From a virus, in IMG/VR virus record IMGVR_UViG_3300010354_000853, positions 1 to 20,762 of that record: a stretch of DNA of 20,762 nt; one strand, 5' to 3'. A program made the translations under genes and the position numbers. Below, piece after piece: positions 1-6,540 of the stretch (positions are counted from its first letter, which is position 1; the number at the start of each line of letters is the position of its first letter). The notes beneath the pieces are model-generated. The model was not told where the DNA came from and made no database searches. It saw only the letters and a program-made list of their open reading frames with translations.

Positions 1-741
1 ACAACCTTGGCAAGTGAAACCGACACGGCAAAGAAACAAGCTATTGAGTACAAGCTTGAAGAAATAAAAAAGGCTTTGGACTCTGCCGAGGTTTTTTCAA
101 GCGTGGCATACGAGAAGAATCTTGTTGCTAGTACGTATGCGGCTTCTACAGCGGATACACCACAATCAGGATCACCTACACTCGCCAGCAGCCTTAAAGA
201 GGGCAGCATTACAAATGCGGATGGAACCATAAAGCTAGGCCCCGGGACTACCCCCGCTGGAGCTAACGGCAATGGCGCTCTTACTGCGATGTCTCAAGCT
301 TTCATCGACTCTGCCGAACAAGTAAAGCTTGCGCTGAATACCAGAAAAATCGCACTTCAGGTAGAACAGCAGCGTGCTGCAGGGCCGGCCGATAAGAAAA
401 AGATTGAGGCTCAGATTGCAGCCATAGACGAAGCTATTGCGGCTGCCAGTGTTTATGCAAGTGTTGCTTACGAATCCAAGAACCTAGAAGGGGTTGCCTC
501 AAGCAGTAGTACAGCAGATGCTGCTGGCAAGATACTGCCGGCAACAAATGTCAGCGGTACAGAGAGTACTGGTAGTAGTACAAACAAAGCGGATACTCCA
601 AGTAGTGGAGGAGAGGGCACAAAAATGGCTGATTCAAAAGCAAGTGAAGCAAAGGGTGCGGGGGCAAAGAGCCCTGAAGCTCCCGCGAGCGGTGCAGGTG
701 AAGGCAAGGCTGGGGGTTCTGATAAACCCAGTGAAGCTTAG
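1..741 (+). CDS. Ala/Ser-rich protein with internal duplication, 5'-truncated by window edge
   Basis: I do not recognise the family. The reading frame is open from base 1. The first possible start is a TTG at 7, but no upstream stop is visible, so the gene probably begins before the window. Counting from that TTG, residues 9-39 and 130-160 are two copies of one module: a lysine/glutamate-rich helix followed by the pattern A-[ES]-V-[FY]-[SA]-S-V-A-Y-E-(S)-K-N-L. Both copies are followed by a low-complexity Ala/Ser/Thr/Gly linker. The C-terminus (about 175-244) is almost wholly Ser, Gly, Ala, Lys and Pro and is probably disordered. No signal peptide, membrane segment or catalytic motif is seen. 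It lies 80 bases ahead of the tube-like gene in the structural cluster, so a virion or tail-assembly role is possible but only inferred from position. Confidence 0.6.
   Translation, partial: TTLASETDTAKKQAIEYKLEEIKKALDSAEVFSSVAYEKNLVASTYAASTADTPQSGSPTLASSLKEGSITNADGTIKLGPGTTPAGANGNGALTAMSQAFIDSAEQVKLALNTRKIALQVEQQRAAGPADKKKIEAQIAAIDEAIAAASVYASVAYESKNLEGVASSSSTADAAGKILPATNVSGTESTGSSTNKADTPSSGGEGTKMADSKASEAKGAGAKSPEAPASGAGEGKAGGSDKPSEA
31..123 (+). repeat. First copy of 31-residue helical module
   Basis: This encodes residues 9-39 of the first gene. It pairs with the copy at 394-486: both begin with a Lys/Glu-rich helix and end in a near-identical S-V-A-Y-E-(S)-K-N-L segment. The resemblance is clear in protein but weak in DNA, so the duplication is old. 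Confidence 0.6.
394..486 (+). repeat. Second copy of 31-residue helical module
   Basis: This encodes residues 130-160 of the first gene and is the partner of the module at 31-123. A Ser/Thr/Ala linker follows, as after the first copy. Confidence 0.6.
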
Positions 742-784
742 TCTCAATATTGCTCAGATACTAGAGAAAACGTTAATCTACTTT

Positions 785-790
785 AGGAGG
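785..790 (+). promoter_or_regulatory. Strong Shine-Dalgarno AGGAGG for a 10-codon reading frame
   Basis: AGGAGG lies nine bases ahead of an ATG at 800, a near-ideal arrangement and the best SD in the window. It serves the short frame at 800-832. The tube-like gene has its own SD, AAGGAG at 806-811, ten bases before its ATG at 822 and inside the short frame. Confidence 0.6.
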
Positions 791-799
791 GTCCGGATA

Positions 800-832
800 A
801 TGGGTAAGGAGTTGTACGCAGATGGCCGGTAG
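800..832 (+). CDS. Possible 10-codon leader peptide overlapping the tube gene start
   Basis: ATG at 800 opens a frame reading MGKELYADGR and stopping with TAG at 830-832, eight bases beyond the ATG (822) of the tube-like gene and in a different frame. It has the strongest SD in the window. Ribosomes finishing the peptide would stop on the downstream start, a layout suited to translational coupling or dosage control of a highly made protein. It could equally be a chance frame left over from an older N-terminus. There is no proof that it is translated. Confidence 0.35.
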   Translation: MGKELYADGR

Positions 833-1529
833 TGTTGGTAATAACGTTCTTAACATCGGCGGCGCCGACCCAATTCAGGGTTATGACGTAGGCGTTTGGG
901 TACATGATGCCCAGAACGGAAATAAGCTTCTGCTCGGGCAGTTTACCAGCATTGTCGTAACCATCCGCAATGCTACCGAAGCCTATATGGAGTTCGGCCA
1001 GCGCTACCCACGCTACCTTGATGGTGAAATGCAGATTGCATTCGTAATGGAAAAGGGTCTGCTTGACCTGAATGCTTTCCAAGAAACCTTTGGTTTCAAG
1101 CGCATCACCCGCGATAAGCGTTTTGGTCGCAGCCCCCGATTCACGGTAACCTTCTCAGCAGACCCCGTTGATGCAGCGGCGCTCGAGGAAAGTATTGCGA
1201 ACGATCCCCTGCAGGATTGGGGGGCCGGCGGCCGCCGCGATGTAACCGGTCGTTTTGTTCTTGAGCAGTGCAAGGTAGACTCTTGGCACTTTGCTGCTAC
1301 CGCTGGACGGCAGGTTGTTGCAACGCAGTGGCAGGGTGTTGCTGAAGGCTTTGCTGCAGTACCTGGTGACTACTCTGTCAGCACTGACCTCCAGACGCCG
1401 GAGGCTCAAGATGGTCAAACAATTCGCAACACGAAGTTTAGTAATGCTTCGTTCACGGGTGGCAACCCTGATGCAATTGCAACAACTGACCGGACCATTG
1501 GCGGTTACGAGACCAAGAAGTCGTCCTAA
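822..1529 (+). CDS. Tail tube-like structural protein
   Basis: This is probably a protein of the inner tail tube, or a tube-like adaptor joining tube to baseplate. The 235-residue product is beta-rich with no membrane segment. The stretch from about residue 36 to 120 (Gly-Gln-Phe-x-Ser-Ile, then Glu-x-Tyr-x-x-x-Gly-Gln-Arg, then Tyr-Leu-Asp-Gly-Glu and a strand pair ending in Lys-Gly-Leu-x-Asp) resembles the gp19/XkdM-type tube fold, in which a subunit describes a loop and then a target-rank strand pair. The ATG at 822 is preceded by AAGGAG. A glycine-poor, Asn/Thr-rich tail closes the protein. It sits directly before the hub gene with no tape-measure gene between. That favours a tube-initiator role like T4 gp54 as an alternative to the major tube. 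The assignment is by pattern only. Confidence 0.55.
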   Translation: MAGSVGNNVLNIGGADPIQGYDVGVWVHDAQNGNKLLLGQFTSIVVTIRNATEAYMEFGQRYPRYLDGEMQIAFVMEKGLLDLNAFQETFGFKRITRDKRFGRSPRFTVTFSADPVDAAALEESIANDPLQDWGAGGRRDVTGRFVLEQCKVDSWHFAATAGRQVVATQWQGVAEGFAAVPGDYSVSTDLQTPEAQDGQTIRNTKFSNASFTGGNPDAIATTDRTIGGYETKKSS

Positions 1530-1545
1530 TCGCTAGAAATAGTAG

Positions 1546-1551
1546 TATACT
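1546..1551 (+). promoter_or_regulatory. TATACT box just ahead of an SD-less GTG start
   Basis: TATACT ends six bases before the hub gene's GTG at 1558, and no SD-like sequence lies between the preceding stop (1527-1529) and that start. A -10 element at this distance would give a message starting at or next to the GTG, meaning a leaderless one. No convincing -35 element is seen, so this is a weak candidate. Confidence 0.2.
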
Positions 1552-1557
1552 GCCCTT

Positions 1558-3222
1558 GTGAGCAACACATTCTCAATACCTTGGGCCGCGGTATACCGAA
1601 GTAATGAAGAGGGGGTCCGCAGGGACCTCCTCTTCGGTCGTTCGGATCAGGACCACGGCTGGAAACTGGTGGAATGCACGATTGCCCAGACCAGGTACTG
1701 GGCCTGTTCTACTGCCCAGTTTACGATTACCCGCCAGATCCTTACCAACTCCGAGTCTTCCTTGCAGTTTGACAAGGAGCTTGAAGAGTACATTTTGCCC
1801 GAAGATCCTATTGTCATAGACATGGGTTATGCAAGCAACCTGTTTACCGATACGGTACCTGAGAAAAGCAGGAACAGGGTGTTCTTCGGCTACATCGATA
1901 CCATCAACGTCAAGGTAAGTGCTCGAGGCGTAAAGGTTACGGTGAGTTGCCGCGATTCCATGCGGTTCCTGATTGATAACAAGTTTGTCGGCCAACTGCT
2001 GACATACCAAACAGCAAATGGGTATGGCATACAATCAGTTTCAGGATTTGACAAAATACAAGAACCAAACGGAGCCAAGCCTATTACTAGAGGCGAGGTT
2101 GAGGATGCACTGACGACAAAAGGGTATCCAAAGGTGCTACTCAGCGATGCCCTGCGAAAGGATCTCGTTATTGCTTGGCTGATATATGCTGGTTCTAACG
2201 GAGCGTGCAAACCGGGCCACCTAGTACACTCCGAGAGAACCAACTCTACAAGCAAGATGCGCGCAGTAGAGAGCGGTTTAAGGCTACCTCCTTACAACAC
2301 CCCCGACCCAGCCATTGAGGTCTCTTCGCGTATACTGGCGCCACCAAAAGATGAAGCCCAGGGAATCAGCAACTACAACATCATGAATAAGTTTCCATTA
2401 GAGGTGCTCAAGCACCTTGGCTCTTTAGAAGCAGAACCAAGAGAGCTTTACGCTGATATAAACACCGGGCGCATCTGCTGGCGCAAGCGAAGGCTGGTAA
2501 ATCCAGACAAGCCATTCGATCTCTTTTTCTTGAAGCATGGTCCGCAGGGACAACCGCCAAACGTTATTTCTGCAGAAGTAGACTGGTCCAGCGTAGGAAC
2601 CATTTCAGAAATTATTGTAGTGAACCCACAGGCGGAGGCAGGGCAGTCTACGGCTGCAGCAGCCAGCTCCGGTATTCTAAAAGTTGTTGGCCGCTTACCG
2701 GACAACCGTTTCCACAAGGAACTAATCAAGGAAGCATTTGGGTTTCGCTACTTTACCAAGCGCACTCGATACATCTTTGACGAAACCGTGACAGCAGCCG
2801 ATCCTGAAAACGGCATTTCGCTGATTGACGCAATGTTCCGAATTTGGGGCAAGGACCTGCGCGCCGGTACGGCTGTGATTGCGGGCAACCCGTTTATCAG
2901 ACCGGGCACAACCATCAGGACGCACAATTTCGGGCTTTTTGATGGACAGCGTTTCAGGGTTGAAGCAGTCACGCACAAATTTACTGCTAGCGGCTCCGCC
3001 AAGGGATTTAGAACTAGTTTGGCGTTTGCAGAACCTGATGAAGATCGTGAAGCAATTCAGGACAAGGTGCAGAAGTCTGTAAAGTCCAAGAATGGCGGTA
3101 AAGGTATCTACGTTAACGACGTCACGCAGAAGATCAAAAAGAATACCGGTGGAAATGCGGTCTTCAAGAATCAAGACTACGCAGACGTCAAGCGGGATAC
3201 TCTAGGAAAACCGTTGAACTGA
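1558..3222 (+). CDS. Baseplate hub protein, gp27/gpD/XkdQ-like
   Basis: This is the likely hub, a ring at the tail tip joining tube to spike. Residues about 107-143 (R-V-F-F-G-Y-I-D-x-I then a strand ending in V-T-V-S-C-R-D-S) form the characteristic first barrel motif of late-control D/XkdQ/gp27 proteins, in which the protein modifies a field of two beta-barrels. Residues about 429-495 (I-W-G-K-D-L-R-A-G, then G-N-P-F-I-R-P-G-T-T-I and a strand ending F-x-V-E-A-V-T-H-K-F) match the second barrel and C-terminal strand. At 554 residues it is longer than T4 gp27 (about 390). The extra length lies largely in residues 145-330. An in-frame TAG at 1543-1545 makes the GTG at 1558 the first possible start, and it has no SD. 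The next gene begins seven bases after the stop. Confidence 0.72.
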   Translation: MSNTFSIPWAAVYRSNEEGVRRDLLFGRSDQDHGWKLVECTIAQTRYWACSTAQFTITRQILTNSESSLQFDKELEEYILPEDPIVIDMGYASNLFTDTVPEKSRNRVFFGYIDTINVKVSARGVKVTVSCRDSMRFLIDNKFVGQLLTYQTANGYGIQSVSGFDKIQEPNGAKPITRGEVEDALTTKGYPKVLLSDALRKDLVIAWLIYAGSNGACKPGHLVHSERTNSTSKMRAVESGLRLPPYNTPDPAIEVSSRILAPPKDEAQGISNYNIMNKFPLEVLKHLGSLEAEPRELYADINTGRICWRKRRLVNPDKPFDLFFLKHGPQGQPPNVISAEVDWSSVGTISEIIVVNPQAEAGQSTAAAASSGILKVVGRLPDNRFHKELIKEAFGFRYFTKRTRYIFDETVTAADPENGISLIDAMFRIWGKDLRAGTAVIAGNPFIRPGTTIRTHNFGLFDGQRFRVEAVTHKFTASGSAKGFRTSLAFAEPDEDREAIQDKVQKSVKSKNGGKGIYVNDVTQKIKKNTGGNAVFKNQDYADVKRDTLGKPLN

Positions 3223-3229
3223 GGACTCT

Positions 3230-4057
3230 ATGTTTAATCCGGAAGATCGCGCTGGATTCGACCAAACTTGGAGTCAGGCTGTAAATGATTACCACAGCTC
3301 ACCAGGTGGTACCATTTCGGGTTTTGTAACCAAGCACAACCCTGATGGTACGATTTCCGTTTTGTCCGCAAGCTCAGGCGGGGAACTTGTGCTGGGAAGC
3401 GTGCGGAAAGCCGCAGGTGGGGTTGTAGGACCCGGCACCGGCCAGATTGACGTACCAGGGATCGGCACCGAAGTAAAACTCACCAACAACCAGTCGCGGT
3501 CCTATGGAAACGCCAAGAACTACGTGTCCTTGGGAAACGTGTTTTCTTCAGATTTTCCACACCCAACGCACCCGTCGCTCTTTGACCCCAAAACCAAAAA
3601 GCTCAAACTCGGCACTTATGGCTACCAAGGCGGCCTTGCCGTAGGGGACAACACCACACCCGCTTCGGTACATTTCCACGACACCGATGGCGGCTATCAC
3701 GACCTGACAATGGGTAAGCGCACTGACAGAAGGTTTGGCGCCATCGACAATTCCGCGGACGGGCCTGCTGTAACGCCAGATGATGTTTCAGGCATGAAAG
3801 CCGGTAATGGTATTGCGCTAGCACACAATGCTATTGCTGACGTACCGCTTGTAGACGTTGATGCTGCTTCGGATCTTACTGCTTTGTCAGACGTGTTTGG
3901 TAATTCGTCTACAAATTTGGGTTTGTCCGCTATTTCCATGGAAAACGGCGCAAACAGTTTTTCTGATACAGTAGGAAAACAGGCTGATGCACTTGCAATT
4001 GCCAACTGGGCAGAGGATGCTGGGTATGGTGAAAGTGAGCCGGACGACTTGTACTAA
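3230..4057 (+). CDS. Baseplate spike protein with OB-fold-like N-terminal domain
   Basis: This is probably the part of the central spike that sits on the hub. Residues about 26-101 show the pattern of gp5/gpV-type OB domains: Gly-Thr-Ile-Ser-Gly-x-Val, a D-G-T-I turn, G-P-G at 67-69, then V-P-G-I-G-T-E-V (75-82) and a final strand V-S-L-G-N. The rest is unusual. Residues about 105-165 are rich in His, Pro and Gly with several H-x-H-like pairs, and the last 80 residues are Ala/Asp/Ser-rich and probably helical or disordered. There is no lysozyme domain and no repetitive beta-helix, unlike T4 gp5 or P2 gpV. GAGGA at 3221-3225 supports the ATG at 3230. The stop TAA shares one base with the ATG of the next gene. 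Confidence 0.6.
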   Translation: MFNPEDRAGFDQTWSQAVNDYHSSPGGTISGFVTKHNPDGTISVLSASSGGELVLGSVRKAAGGVVGPGTGQIDVPGIGTEVKLTNNQSRSYGNAKNYVSLGNVFSSDFPHPTHPSLFDPKTKKLKLGTYGYQGGLAVGDNTTPASVHFHDTDGGYHDLTMGKRTDRRFGAIDNSADGPAVTPDDVSGMKAGNGIALAHNAIADVPLVDVDAASDLTALSDVFGNSSTNLGLSAISMENGANSFSDTVGKQADALAIANWAEDAGYGESEPDDLY

Positions 4058-6540
4058 TGGAAGACAAGGACGAGTTTGATAATATCAGTACAGTTGAATA
4101 CTCACTGACTGATAACTATAGCGCTGCGCCGTCTTTTGGCGTTTCTGCCGAAGAAGAGTTTACCGACGATCCCGTACCGGCGGTCGTACCTGCGGCACCG
4201 TCTATTCCAACACCAGAGGGCTTTCCCGAATTTCCTCTGCCCACGGTGCCCGGGCTTCCAAATATTCCACAACCAAAGTTGGATATTCCCGGTGTAGCGC
4301 TTCCAGCGATTCCTGACGGTCAGCTAGCAGCTTTGGTGCCACCCGCGCCAACTGCGCTGATGGACAAGGTAAAAAACGACATCGGTGACCTTAAGCCCGA
4401 GCAAAAGCTGTCTCAGGCTACCTCGGTGCTAAGCTTTCCTTCCGAGCCACAAGCTATCAGCAAAGATATTGCCAAGGTTGCTCCAAAGGTTGCCGAAGAC
4501 ATTCTGCAACAGGTAGTAAAGAACACTACCGCGCTGTTTACCGGCTTCTTTGTTCCTAATGCAGGTATTCTGCAGATGATCACAGGTGTCATCGGGCAAG
4601 GCCTTGCAATAGGGTCACAGGCGTTGACCATGTATGGTCAGGCCGTGTCTGCCTATACCGCTCTGATCAAGACCAAGGAGCAGCTCGAGGACGCTCTGAA
4701 AAACGGTTTTGCCAGTGTGATGAACCAGTTGTCTGGTTTGACCGGCACAAGGCAGGTGCCTACCGGATTGCGCAACCCGCTTTCTTCAGATGTTCCTGAA
4801 CACGAACTGGCAACTGACAAGGCCAATCGAGCGGATTGGCCTAACGGGCCGGACGTGGCTCAAGATCCCTTGGCAAACCTCAGTAACAGTGTGCGCATGG
4901 TCGAAGACATGCACAGCTTGGCAACCGGGCTGAGTTCTGCAGAAAAAGCTACTGCCGTGCTCGGCAAGTCCTACTCGTTCTTGGCGCAGGGTTTGGGCAA
5001 GCCTGCACTTGGGCTTCAGATGGACGGGATGCTGCGGCTTCACACCTTGAACTCCGTAAATGTGCGCGGTGCTGAAGCAACCAGTGCTTCTACCCTGAAG
5101 GAACACAATTTACGAGAGTTGAAGAAGGCAGTAGAGCAAGGCGGTGCTCTACAGCAAGGTACCGTCAAGGGAACATTGGCAGGAGACGTAACAGGAGCCT
5201 GCGCAGGGGTGGTGGCAAACGCTGCCGTGAACGGTGCCATATCGGGCAGTGGCTCTGGCACACTGTCAGGAGAGCTGACAGCTCAGATCGGCAAGGCCCA
5301 AGTTGCTGGCGGTACGGTACAGCCGGACGGTTCCATTACCGGCGCTACCGTGACCGTACAGTCGCTTCAAGACGTTGGCATCAGCAACGCATCCGGCAAT
5401 GTCAGTGTGCAGGGTACTCTTACAGGAGCCACCAGCAACGCCTCTTTCACTGGCGAGGCCAACGGCTTTGTAGAAGGCTCAATGACGGGTTCGCTTAGCG
5501 GTACTGTTGAAGCCGCCGGCACACAGACCCCTGCTGTGGTGAAAGATGCAACGGTTTCCGGGTTGTCCGGTACAGGCTCGGTCAATGGTGTAGGAGAAGT
5601 AACTGGGACAGGGGTAGTTACCGGTGAGGTTTCCGGTAGCCTTTCGGGCGGTGCGGTGTCTGGTGCAGAAGTTTCTGGTGGAACTGTAGCAGGAGCCACT
5701 ATCACCAACCCCGTTTATGGTCCCGATGGAGCTCTTGAGGGTGGCACACTCACAGGCACTGCGCAGAACGTTGCAACTCTGGGTGGAACTACCACAGGTC
5801 AGCTGACGGGAACTGCAAACGGTTCGTTCTCTGGTAACGGCAAAGCCAGCGTCCAAGGCAAGGCCAAGGTTACAGCTACTGGCGGTACGATAAACGGCGG
5901 CAAATGCCTACTAAGCGCTCCCAGTTCCGCAGCCGACCTGAAAGCAAAGCTTGCTGCTTTGAAGGGCAAGGGCACCGGGGCAATGCCAGGAAATATCCTT
6001 GAGTTAGGTTATGGGGATGATCCAGCTTCTTTGGGTCGAGGATACCTGCAAGCCCTTCCGGGAAAGATAGCAGATAACTTGGGTTCGGCAAACGGACGTT
6101 TGCTGGATGAGTACATGACATCGCCTTCGGCCGACTTGGATAGTCTGACACCCCTCCTGCCAGACTTGTTGCTACCAGCCGATCCCGTACTGCAGCAGTT
6201 GATTGAAGCTCTTAGAACCATGCAAGAGCTGATCATCTATGTAGAAGCCCTGCCGGACGATACCATCAGTTTAATGCAACAGAAAGTAACTCAGGTAGGT
6301 GCTGACTTCCTGTTCTTTATGCAAGTAATCCGAAACCAAGCGCCCGAGTTTGGCGACAGAACACGATTTGCCGCTAACTACCTCAGGCGAAGTTTTACCT
6401 ACAACCAGAGGCAGTTGGTAAGATTGCTGGCTTCCCGCTGGGATGAGCTGCAAACTACCGCCTCTCTAGTAGAAGATGAAACACTGAGAGCCGTTGTAGA
6501 GCGCGTGATGAGTTACCGCAAGAAGGTGTTCGGCCGATGA
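4057..6540 (+). CDS. Large virion protein with glycine-rich beta repeats, probable spike-associated protein
   Basis: I do not recognise a named family for this 827-residue product. In order it has an acidic start, a Pro-rich stretch (about 45-105) with repeated I-P/L-P pairs, a hydrophobic helical segment (about 165-215) followed by a charged helix, a linker, a long Gly/Thr/Ser/Val-rich region (362-615) of short strands with Gly every six to eight residues, and a helical C-terminal domain (about 620-827) ending in basic residues. The glycine region recalls beta-helix or beta-roll shafts. The start overlaps the preceding stop (TAATG) and the end overlaps the next gene (ATGA), so the three genes are probably translated together. 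By position it should belong to the spike or inner baseplate. The hydrophobic segment could also suggest a membrane-contacting or ejected role. Function is uncertain. Confidence 0.65.
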   Translation: MEDKDEFDNISTVEYSLTDNYSAAPSFGVSAEEEFTDDPVPAVVPAAPSIPTPEGFPEFPLPTVPGLPNIPQPKLDIPGVALPAIPDGQLAALVPPAPTALMDKVKNDIGDLKPEQKLSQATSVLSFPSEPQAISKDIAKVAPKVAEDILQQVVKNTTALFTGFFVPNAGILQMITGVIGQGLAIGSQALTMYGQAVSAYTALIKTKEQLEDALKNGFASVMNQLSGLTGTRQVPTGLRNPLSSDVPEHELATDKANRADWPNGPDVAQDPLANLSNSVRMVEDMHSLATGLSSAEKATAVLGKSYSFLAQGLGKPALGLQMDGMLRLHTLNSVNVRGAEATSASTLKEHNLRELKKAVEQGGALQQGTVKGTLAGDVTGACAGVVANAAVNGAISGSGSGTLSGELTAQIGKAQVAGGTVQPDGSITGATVTVQSLQDVGISNASGNVSVQGTLTGATSNASFTGEANGFVEGSMTGSLSGTVEAAGTQTPAVVKDATVSGLSGTGSVNGVGEVTGTGVVTGEVSGSLSGGAVSGAEVSGGTVAGATITNPVYGPDGALEGGTLTGTAQNVATLGGTTTGQLTGTANGSFSGNGKASVQGKAKVTATGGTINGGKCLLSAPSSAADLKAKLAALKGKGTGAMPGNILELGYGDDPASLGRGYLQALPGKIADNLGSANGRLLDEYMTSPSADLDSLTPLLPDLLLPADPVLQQLIEALRTMQELIIYVEALPDDTISLMQQKVTQVGADFLFFMQVIRNQAPEFGDRTRFAANYLRRSFTYNQRQLVRLLASRWDELQTTASLVEDETLRAVVERVMSYRKKVFGR
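5140..5901 (+). repeat. Glycine-rich short-strand repeat region in the 827-residue protein
   Basis: This encodes residues 362-615, an irregular array of short units such as G-T-L-x-G, G-S-L-S-G and G-x-V-x-G with almost no charged residues. Spacing of Gly is roughly six to eight residues, as in beta-helical shafts. The DNA shows no exact tandem period, so the pattern is selected at the protein level. Confidence 0.55.

Noticed and set aside
494-832. A 112-residue + strand frame across the end of the first gene
   Set aside because: Its body is a shadow of the Ala/Ser-rich gene with Gln/Val runs. Only its last ten codons, with their own SD, are kept as a candidate.
3560-3715. His-rich stretch as a PAAR tip or metalloprotease
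   Set aside because: There is no PAAR motif and no HExxH pattern; the histidines are scattered among Pro, Asp and Gly.
4550-4680. Hydrophobic segment as a transmembrane anchor
   Set aside because: It is long, rich in Gly, Gln and Ala and interrupted by polar residues, so it reads more as a packed helix. It is noted in the gene entry as uncertain.
5263-5281. Inverted repeat CTGTCA / TGACAG inside the 827-residue gene
   Set aside because: It is only six base pairs, in the middle of a repetitive coding region, with no T-run and no nearby start or stop.
5367-5856. Overlapping minus-strand frames opposite the glycine-rich region
   Set aside because: They are Pro/Ser/Thr-rich complements of Gly/Thr codons, with no start signals or motifs.
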